Shown here piece after piece: positions 5,677 to 10,237 of a stretch of 10,237 nucleotides of DNA. Positions within the stretch are counted from its first letter, which is position 1; each line of letters starts with the position of its first letter. This stretch comes from Acidobacteriota bacterium. GTDB lineage: Bacteria; Actinomycetota; Actinomycetes; Actinomycetales; Micrococcaceae. Where the stretch lies: assembly GCA_019352125.1 (NCBI GenBank), contig JABBNV010000031.1, positions 3,131 to 13,367 of the forward strand, given 5' to 3'. Below the pieces are notes generated by a model. It saw only the letters and a program-made list of their open reading frames with translations, was not told the origin of the DNA and searched no databases. Made by a program: the position numbers and the translations under genes.

Positions 5677-7744
5677 ACAGAGTACTGCGGATAGCTCCGT
5701 CTCAACCGTGGTGGCGAGGGACGATGAGGCGCAAACGTTGGCCTTGGAGCTCCTCGACGCTGCTGTTGCTGCCATGGGTGGTCAGCGTCGCGATGGCCAG
5801 CACGAGATGGTGCGACAGGTGGTCAAAGCCATCGAAACGGGCGATCATTTGTTGGTTCAGGCGGGAACAGGCACCGGCAAGTCGCTGGCTTACCTGACCC
5901 CGTTGATCGCGCATGCACAGGACAGTGACAAACCGTCCCTGGTGTCTACCGCCACGCTGGCCCTGCAGGCTCAAATTGTTGGGCGGGACTTGCCGCGGTT
6001 ATTGGATGTGGTCAACCCGCTGCTGGAGCGGCCCATCAAGGTGGCGCTGATCAAGGGGCGCAGCAACTACGTATGTCAGCACAAACTGGCCGGCGGTTTT
6101 CCCGGTGAGGACAACGGTGAGGGTGCGCTCTTCACCCTGGGTGAGGAAGCGGGCGTCATTCATCCCGCCGGGGCAGCCAATGGGCCAACGAGTGCGCTGG
6201 GGCGAGAAGTGGTGCGGTTGCGCGAATGGGCCGAAGAGACTGAATCGGGGGATCGGGACGAACTCACTCCCGGCGTCAGCGATCGTGCGTGGCGGCAAGT
6301 CTCGGTGACCTCCATGGAGTGTCTGGGCGCGCAGAAGTGTCCTGTGGCTGAAGCGTGCTTCAGCGAGTTGGCCAAAAAACGCGGCGCCGAGGCGGACATC
6401 ATCGTCACCAATCACGCCATGCTGGCGATCAGCGCTTTTGAAGGTCTGGCGGTGCTGCCGGACTATGACGTGGTGGTGGTTGATGAGGCTCATGAGCTGG
6501 CGGACCGGGTAACCGGTGCCGTGACCGCTCAGCTTTCCGTGGCGATGGTAGCCGCTGCTACCAGCAGTGCTCGTAAGCACACAGGGATCAGCACGGAGGC
6601 GCTCAACACAGCCGCCGCCGGCCTTGAGCGAGCGCTCGATGGCGTGGCGTCCGGGCTGGTCATGAGCGGCCTCAATGAGGAACAGTTGGCTGCCATCAGC
6701 CAGGTCTACGACGCTTGCCGTGCAGCGCTCTCAGATTCCACTCCTGATAAGAATTCAGCGGCCGACGGCGGAAGGCAGCTGGCGCGCGCACGCTTACTGC
6801 GCGTGGTGGAGGTTTGCGAACGATTGATTTCGGCCAAGAGCCTCAACGAGGTGGTCTGGATGTCCCGAGTGGGCGCCTTTAGCCCCGGGGAAGGCTACAG
6901 TCAGCCGGACGAGTCCGCTCCAGCGATCATCAACGTGGCGCCCATCAGCGTCGGCATGCAATTGCGTGATGGTCTCTTTGCCGACCACACCGTGGTGCTC
7001 ACCTCAGCCACCCTGGCTATCGGCTCTGCCTTCGAGGCGGCTGCTGGTGGTTTGGGGCTGCTAGGGCCGGGCGCGCCGTCGTGGACTGGTGCAGACGTGG
7101 GCTCCCCGTTTGACTACCCACGGCAGGGCATGCTGTATGTGGCCGCGGATCTTCCCAAGCCGGACCGCGGTACGTCGCCTGCTCAATTGGACGAGTTGGA
7201 AGCATTGATCACTGCCTCCAATGGTGGAGCACTGTGCCTCTTCTCATCCCGCCGTGCTGCTGAGGATGCTGCTGAGGCTATGCGGTCACGAACCAATCTG
7301 AGCATTCTGTGTCAGGGTGAAACGTCTATGGCCGCCTTGATAAAGCAATTCTCGGCTGAGGATGATACCTGCCTGTTTGGCACCATGTCCTTGTGGCAAG
7401 GGGTGGATGTTGCAGGATCCTCTTGCCGCTTGGTGGTGATTGATCGCATTCCTTTCCCGCGCCCGGATGAGCCCCTGATGATGGCCCGGACTCGAGCGGT
7501 GGCGCAACACGGCGGGAACGGCTTCATGAGTATCTCGGCCACCCACGCAGCCATACGCTTGGCGCAGGGCGCGGGTAGGCTCATTCGCTCCTCCACAGAC
7601 AGGGGAGTGGTTGCCGTCCTGGATTCACGCTTGGCCACAGCCCGCTATGGCGGATTCCTCCGGGCAGCCCTGCCACCCTTCTGGGCTACCACGGACAAGT
7701 CAGTGGTCCTTAACGCACTTCAGCGGCTCGGCGACGAGGCTTAG
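5669..7744 (+). CDS. DinG/XPD-family superfamily 2 Fe-S DNA helicase
   Basis: The product resembles DinG and YoaA, 5'-3' DNA helicases of the XPD group that unwind forked DNA, R-loops and similar repair intermediates. Visible motifs: Walker A AGTGTGKS (Lys71), DEAH box VVVVDEAHEL (Asp272-His275), TSATL, motif V SLWQGVDVAG followed by IDRIPFPRP, and motif VI QGAGRLIRS. Four cysteines between Walker A and the DEAH box (136, 218, 224, 230) are placed like the [4Fe-4S] ligands of DinG. The length of 691 residues is normal. The ATG at 5669 overlaps the hflX stop by 8 bases and gives MAEQSTAD; a TTG 30 bases upstream is less likely. The gene converges on lexA, leaving 64 bases. No LexA box is visible directly in front of it, so SOS control, known for E. 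coli dinG, is not supported here. Confidence 0.9.
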   Translation: MAEQSTADSSVSTVVARDDEAQTLALELLDAAVAAMGGQRRDGQHEMVRQVVKAIETGDHLLVQAGTGTGKSLAYLTPLIAHAQDSDKPSLVSTATLALQAQIVGRDLPRLLDVVNPLLERPIKVALIKGRSNYVCQHKLAGGFPGEDNGEGALFTLGEEAGVIHPAGAANGPTSALGREVVRLREWAEETESGDRDELTPGVSDRAWRQVSVTSMECLGAQKCPVAEACFSELAKKRGAEADIIVTNHAMLAISAFEGLAVLPDYDVVVVDEAHELADRVTGAVTAQLSVAMVAAATSSARKHTGISTEALNTAAAGLERALDGVASGLVMSGLNEEQLAAISQVYDACRAALSDSTPDKNSAADGGRQLARARLLRVVEVCERLISAKSLNEVVWMSRVGAFSPGEGYSQPDESAPAIINVAPISVGMQLRDGLFADHTVVLTSATLAIGSAFEAAAGGLGLLGPGAPSWTGADVGSPFDYPRQGMLYVAADLPKPDRGTSPAQLDELEALITASNGGALCLFSSRRAAEDAAEAMRSRTNLSILCQGETSMAALIKQFSAEDDTCLFGTMSLWQGVDVAGSSCRLVVIDRIPFPRPDEPLMMARTRAVAQHGGNGFMSISATHAAIRLAQGAGRLIRSSTDRGVVAVLDSRLATARYGGFLRAALPPFWATTDKSVVLNALQRLGDEA

Positions 7745-7789
7745 CCTACGTCACCAAGCCGCTGAGGTGGCGTGGAAGAGGGAGTTGCG

Positions 7790-7823
7790 TTAGAGGCTAC
7801 GCAGGTTCTTAGAGGCTACGCAG
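7790..7823. repeat. 15-bp direct repeat with 19-bp period at the 3' end of lexA
   Basis: TTAGAGGCTACGCAG occurs at 7790-7804 and again at 7809-7823 without mismatch. The right copy is the last four codons and the stop of lexA read on the minus strand (Leu-Arg-Ser-Leu-stop); the left copy lies just beyond the stop. The left copy together with its flank also forms an inverted repeat, TGCGT (7786-7790) with ACGCA (7799-7803), which could fold as a short hairpin after lexA. The pattern looks like a small slippage duplication. Confidence 0.85.
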
Positions 7824-8549
7824 CACAGTAACAACTTTGCCCATGATGGTGGCGTGGTCGCCCAGGATCGGCTCATACTGGGTGTTTTGCGGCAGTAACC
7901 ATGTGTGGCCGTCCCGTTGACGGAAAGTTTTGACCGTTGATTCATCGTCAAGCAGTGCGGCCACAATATCCCCATTGATGGCGGTGTTCTGTTGGCGGAC
8001 AACCACCCAGTCTCCGTCGCAGATAGCGGCGTCGATCATGGAATCGCCCACCACCTTGAGCATGAACAATTCACCGTGGCCCACTAGTTGGCGCGGTAGC
8101 GGCATGACGTCTTCAACTGCCTGATCCGCGAAGATCGGGCCACCGGCGGCAATACGGCCAACTAAGGGAACCAGGGCCGTGTCCGCTGCACTGCTGAGCT
8201 GGCTGATGTTGAGCCCCACGGAGCCGCGAAGGGCGGAAGGATCCGGCACGCCCTCTACTGCTGCGTCCCCATCCAGTGTCAAGGGAATCAAGACCTCCAT
8301 GGCGCGGGGACGCTTGGGGTCACGGCGAAGGTAGCCGTGCTTTTCAAGTTGTAAGAGCTGGTGGGTCACGCTGGACAGGCTGGCCAGCCCTACATGGTCA
8401 CCAATCTCGCGCATGGTGGGTGGGTAGCCATCACTGCTGATGGAACGCTGAATGAATTCAAGCACCCGCTTCTGCCGGACGCTCAGCCCTTTGAACCCGC
8501 TCGGCTTGCTCCAGCGACCCGCTGTTCCCTGGGACTGATCATCTGCCAT
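7809..8549 (-). CDS. lexA: SOS-response transcriptional repressor LexA
   Basis: LexA represses DNA-damage genes and cleaves itself when RecA filaments form. The 246-residue product has an N-terminal winged HTH (LSVRQKRVLEFIQ, then YPPTMREIGDHVGLASLSSVTHQLLQLEKHGYL, residues 22-74) and a C-terminal S24 peptidase domain. The self-cleavage site is Ala135-Gly136 (GRIAAGGP), the catalytic Ser170 lies in GDSMIDAAICDGD and the general-base Lys207 in ESTVKTF; all are intact. I chose the ATG at 8549 because AAGGAAG lies 7 nt upstream; an in-frame ATG 30 bases earlier lacks such a site. It converges on the helicase gene and diverges from a LysM protein gene. A LexA box overlaps its predicted promoter, so it is probably autoregulated. 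Confidence 0.97.
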   Translation of the reverse strand: MADDQSQGTAGRWSKPSGFKGLSVRQKRVLEFIQRSISSDGYPPTMREIGDHVGLASLSSVTHQLLQLEKHGYLRRDPKRPRAMEVLIPLTLDGDAAVEGVPDPSALRGSVGLNISQLSSAADTALVPLVGRIAAGGPIFADQAVEDVMPLPRQLVGHGELFMLKVVGDSMIDAAICDGDWVVVRQQNTAINGDIVAALLDDESTVKTFRQRDGHTWLLPQNTQYEPILGDHATIMGKVVTVLRSL

Positions 8550-8661
8550 GACGCCACTTCCTTCGTTTCGCTGCAGCATTCGCCATGGTCCCCGACGCCA
8601 ATGTCAGTGGCTGGTGGTGGACTACATCCATGGGCCGCAAGCAGGTCCTGTTGTTAGTAAC

Positions 8662-8690
8662 AGCGTAAGTCATGGCAGGGCCGATTTCAA
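8662..8690 (-). promoter_or_regulatory. lexA promoter
   Basis: On the minus strand TTGAAA (8690-8685) and TACGCT (8667-8662) are separated by 17 nt, a good -35/-10 pair. The -35 overlaps the end of the LexA box by 4 bases, which is a normal repression geometry. Transcription would start near 8655. Confidence 0.6.
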
Positions 8691-8702
8691 ACATTTGTTC
8701 GA
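8687..8702. promoter_or_regulatory. LexA (SOS) box
   Basis: TCAAACATTTGTTCGA matches the actinobacterial LexA consensus TCGAAC-N4-GTTCGA in 11 of 12 arm positions. It overlaps the lexA -35 element and lies between the divergent lexA and LysM genes, so it may control both. Confidence 0.85.
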
Positions 8703-8728
8703 GCGAGTCTTGCCTTAACTAGTTACTG

Positions 8729-8751
8729 CGTGCTACTAATAAAGAAGCACG
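8729..8751. repeat. Perfect inverted repeat in the lexA/LysM intergenic region
   Basis: CGTGCT (8729-8734) and AGCACG (8746-8751) are exact reverse complements separated by an A-rich 11-nt spacer. The repeat lies between the two LexA-box-like sites. It could be an operator or an RNA hairpin in a LysM-gene transcript starting upstream; no U-run follows. Confidence 0.5.
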
Positions 8752-8753
8752 TT

Positions 8754-8769
8754 TCGAAGATAGCTTCGA
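8754..8769. promoter_or_regulatory. Second LexA-box-like palindrome
   Basis: TCGAAGATAGCTTCGA is a 16-bp site with perfect 6-bp arms and a 4-bp spacer, the same layout as a LexA box. It matches the TCGAAC-N4-GTTCGA arms at 10 of 12 positions; the two mismatches are the innermost, symmetric C/G pair. It could be a weaker LexA site for the LysM gene. Confidence 0.4.
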
Positions 8770-8852
8770 TGGACGGTTTGAGTGGGGAACATAGCCACCA
8801 AATGCAGTTTCGAATCTAGCCTCGGAACCCGTATGAAGGAATGGGTTATCTC

Positions 8853-9248
8853 ATGAGCACCACACTGAATGCATTTGAGCACTCCGGAGTAGCTACCTGC
8901 GGAGCGTCCACAGCGCGCCGCACCTCAGGCATCAAGCTCACACGCAAGGGGCGTTTTCTCTTTGTTGGCCTGCCGCTGATGCTGGTGGCGGCTGTGTTGC
9001 TGTTGGCAGCCGGATTCTTCGGCGCTACCGCAAAGGCCGGCGTTTCCAGCAATGGCTTGGTTGGCAACGGAACTGTTCAGGTTACCGTGCAACAGGGCGA
9101 GTCCCTGTGGGCCGTCGCCTCACATGCAGACTCCAGCCGCGATCCGCGTGACGTCATGGCGGACATTGTGGAGCTCAACGCGCTGACGGACTCAGTGGTG
9201 CACCCCGGGCAGCAGTTGATGGTCCCCGCAGCCAGCGTTAGTCGATAG
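8853..9248 (+). CDS. Membrane-anchored LysM protein, candidate SOS cell-division inhibitor
   Basis: The 131-residue product has a basic, cytoplasmic N-terminus (ARRTSG, LTRKGR), one transmembrane helix (about 35-57, FLFVGLPLMLVAAVLLLAAG) and a C-terminal LysM peptidoglycan-binding domain (about 76-125: QVTVQQGESLWAVAS, IVELNAL, VHPGQQLMVP). There is no catalytic domain. Genes of this kind next to lexA include Bacillus YneA and mycobacterial ChiZ (Rv2719c); Corynebacterium DivS occupies the same position. They block septation after DNA damage, and by position and architecture this protein is probably their counterpart. That role is inferred. The ATG at 8853 is 12 nt after GAAGGA; the in-frame ATG at 8841 directly abuts that site and so is less likely. 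The gene may be an orphan transcription unit, since hisC has its own candidate promoter. Confidence 0.85.
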   Translation: MSTTLNAFEHSGVATCGASTARRTSGIKLTRKGRFLFVGLPLMLVAAVLLLAAGFFGATAKAGVSSNGLVGNGTVQVTVQQGESLWAVASHADSSRDPRDVMADIVELNALTDSVVHPGQQLMVPAASVSR

Positions 9249-9255
9249 GTTCGGC

Positions 9256-9271
9256 GCCGGTGCTCCCCGGC
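9256..9271 (+). terminator. Weak hairpin after the LysM gene
   Basis: GCCGG (9256-9260) and CCGGC (9267-9271) can pair around a 6-nt loop, beginning 7 nt after the LysM stop codon. There is no U-tract, so if it terminates transcription it is not a canonical Rho-independent terminator. Confidence 0.25.
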
Positions 9272-9312
9272 CATCATTGGTCACACATTTAGCGGCCGCC
9301 TTGTCTCTGACT

Positions 9313-9318
9313 TAGGCT
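9313..9318 (+). promoter_or_regulatory. Candidate -10 element giving a leaderless hisC transcript
   Basis: TAGGCT ends exactly 6 nt before the hisC GTG, the same hexamer and distance as in front of dapF. A -35 is not obvious; the best nearby is TTAGCG (9289-9294) at 18 nt. No strong Shine-Dalgarno site precedes the GTG. Confidence 0.4.
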
Positions 9319-9324
9319 GGTTTG

Positions 9325-10237
9325 GTGGATGAAACTCTAGCCAGACTGAACAGACTTCCCATACGAGAGAATCTGCGTGGGTTGACGCCCTATGGGGCGC
9401 CCCAACTGGACGTCCCCATCTTGCTGAATGTCAATGAAAATACGCATGGCATTCCGTCGGATGCGCGTGAGGCAATCCTGGCTGCAGTAGCTGACAGCCT
9501 GGAGGGCCTGAACCGGTACCCGGACCGCGAATTCACCCAGCTGCGTCAGTCTTTGGCCGCCTATTTGGGGCACGGTATGAGCCCCGAAAACATCTGGGCT
9601 GCCAACGGCTCAAACGAAGTATTGCAACAACTCTTGCAGGCGTTTGGTGGCCCGGGACGTACGTTGATGAGCTTCCCGCCTACGTATTCAATGTATCCAC
9701 TGCTGGCCAGCGGTACAGGCACTGAGTACGTGTCAGGGAAGCGCAGCGAAGACTTCGCACTGAGTGCTGAATCCGCAGCAGCTCAAGTCCGTGAACACAC
9801 ACCCAACCTGGTGATCCTCTGTTCGCCCAACAACCCCACAGGAACAGCGCTGGGACTGGACGTGGTGGAGGCTGTTTACGAAGCTGGGGAAGCCAGCAAC
9901 ACCATGGTGATCGTGGACGAGGCCTACGCGGAGTTTGCTCATGCTGGAACCCCCAGCGCACTCTCCCTCTTGCCTGGCCGGGAGCGCTTGGTGGTGTCCC
10001 GCACCATGAGCAAGGCGTTTGCGTTGGCTGGTGCCAGACTTGGTTATCTTGCTGCCGGCGAGGGGGTGATTGATGCCTTGCGGCTGGTCCGCCTGCCGTA
10101 CCACCTGTCCGCGCTCACGCAGGCCACGGCCGTGGCCGCGTTAGAGCATAGCGCCTCTCTGCTGGCGAACGTGGAGGACATTAAGATCCAAAGGGACCGC
10201 ATTGTTGATGGCCTGATTCGGCTGGGACTGAAGCCAG
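9325..10237 (+). CDS. hisC: Histidinol-phosphate aminotransferase HisC (3' end outside window)
   Basis: HisC is a PLP-dependent class I/II aminotransferase that converts imidazole acetol phosphate and glutamate to L-histidinol phosphate. The visible 304 residues are open to the window's end. They begin VDETLARLNRLPIREN (Val being the initiating GTG), then LTPYGAPQLDVPILLNVNEN, the substrate-binding start of HisC, and GLNRYPDREF. The PLP site is complete: ANGSNEVLQQ binds phosphate, SPNNPTG includes Asn170, VDEAYAEF has the cofactor Asp198, and Lys230 in SKAFALAGARLGY forms the Schiff base. An in-frame TAG at 9313 limits the start to TTG 9322 or GTG 9325; I prefer GTG. Further his genes may follow outside the window, but this cannot be seen. 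Confidence 0.95.
   Translation, partial: MDETLARLNRLPIRENLRGLTPYGAPQLDVPILLNVNENTHGIPSDAREAILAAVADSLEGLNRYPDREFTQLRQSLAAYLGHGMSPENIWAANGSNEVLQQLLQAFGGPGRTLMSFPPTYSMYPLLASGTGTEYVSGKRSEDFALSAESAAAQVREHTPNLVILCSPNNPTGTALGLDVVEAVYEAGEASNTMVIVDEAYAEFAHAGTPSALSLLPGRERLVVSRTMSKAFALAGARLGYLAAGEGVIDALRLVRLPYHLSALTQATAVAALEHSASLLANVEDIKIQRDRIVDGLIRLGLKP

Larger units (their letters stand above)
8550..8852. promoter_or_regulatory. Divergent regulatory region between lexA and the LysM gene
   Basis: This 303-base stretch holds no credible gene. From left to right it contains the lexA Shine-Dalgarno site (8557-8563) and a roughly 105-nt lexA leader. Next come an inverted repeat CTGTT/AACAG (8648-8652 and 8659-8663) around the predicted lexA start site, the lexA promoter, a LexA box and a 10-bp perfect palindrome TAACTAGTTA (8716-8725). 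They are followed by a 6-bp-arm inverted repeat (8729-8751), a second LexA-box-like palindrome (8754-8769), a TANNNT hexamer TAGCCT (8817-8822) that could be a -10 for the LysM gene, and GAAGGA (8835-8840) as its ribosome binding site. The LysM promoter is not settled. Confidence 0.6.

Noticed and set aside
5999..6580. 193-codon minus-strand ORF inside the helicase gene
   Set aside because: It overlaps the conserved Fe-S and DEAH regions of the helicase; the product has no recognised motif and is His/Arg/Gly-rich by frame bias.
8550..8579. Longer LexA start at the ATG at 8579
   Set aside because: No ribosome binding site there, whereas AAGGAAG lies 7 nt before the ATG at 8549; the extra ten residues would be encoded across that SD.
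8809..8825. Third LexA-type site around TCGAATCTAGCC
   Set aside because: Only the left half resembles the consensus; the right half matches 3 of 6 positions.
8841..8852. LysM-protein start at the ATG at 8841
   Set aside because: The only SD-like sequence, GAAGGA, directly abuts this ATG, leaving no spacer; the ATG at 8853 has a workable, if long, 12-nt spacing.
1..10237. Mobile elements, CRISPR arrays, tRNA or rRNA genes
   Set aside because: No transposase-like protein, no regularly spaced repeats and no recognisable tRNA or rRNA sequence; base composition looks even and almost all space is filled by conserved core genes.

Overview
The window is a chromosomal housekeeping segment from an actinobacterium, most likely a member of the Micrococcaceae (Arthrobacter and relatives). 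The protein sequences have actinobacterial character (for example MiaB with FGTHNVGSLP and HisC with LLNVNENTHG). GTG starts occur, GC is moderately high (roughly 58-60% by eye), and an actinobacterial-type LexA box lies upstream of lexA. The genus is inferred and was not tested. I see no mobile element, tRNA, rRNA or CRISPR array.

Layout. Positions 1-2138 hold the tRNA A37 modification pair: miaB (5' end cut off by the window) and miaA, joined by a TGATG overlap. dapF (lysine and peptidoglycan diaminopimelate synthesis) follows at 2165-3100. A converging RsmC-like methyltransferase lies at 3160-3783 on the minus strand. A divergent regulatory region (3784-4092) separates it from hflX (ribosome-splitting GTPase), whose 3' end overlaps an XPD/DinG-family Fe-S helicase gene. 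lexA converges on the helicase gene. A divergent region with SOS boxes (8550-8852) separates lexA from a small membrane-anchored LysM protein, and hisC (histidine biosynthesis) runs off the right edge.

How the genes work together. MiaA prenylates tRNA A37 and MiaB then thiomethylates it. lexA and the divergent LysM gene resemble the known lexA-adjacent SOS division-inhibitor modules (YneA in Bacillus, ChiZ/Rv2719c in Mycobacterium, DivS in Corynebacterium). A near-consensus LexA box overlaps the -35 of the predicted lexA promoter.

Most interesting observations. (1) Four start codons (dapF, the methyltransferase, hisC and a 4-codon ORF ahead of hflX) each sit exactly 6 nt after a TANNNT -10 hexamer, which points to leaderless transcripts. 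(2) hflX has a long leader with stem-loops and two possible upstream ORFs, one of which ends in Arg-Arg-Arg-Pro and overlaps the hflX start codon as ATGA. (3) The lexA/LysM intergenic region holds several palindromes, including a second LexA-box-like site. (4) The 3' end of lexA carries a 15-bp repeat with a 19-bp period. None of these amounts to a clearly new system; the hflX leader is the best candidate for undescribed regulation.
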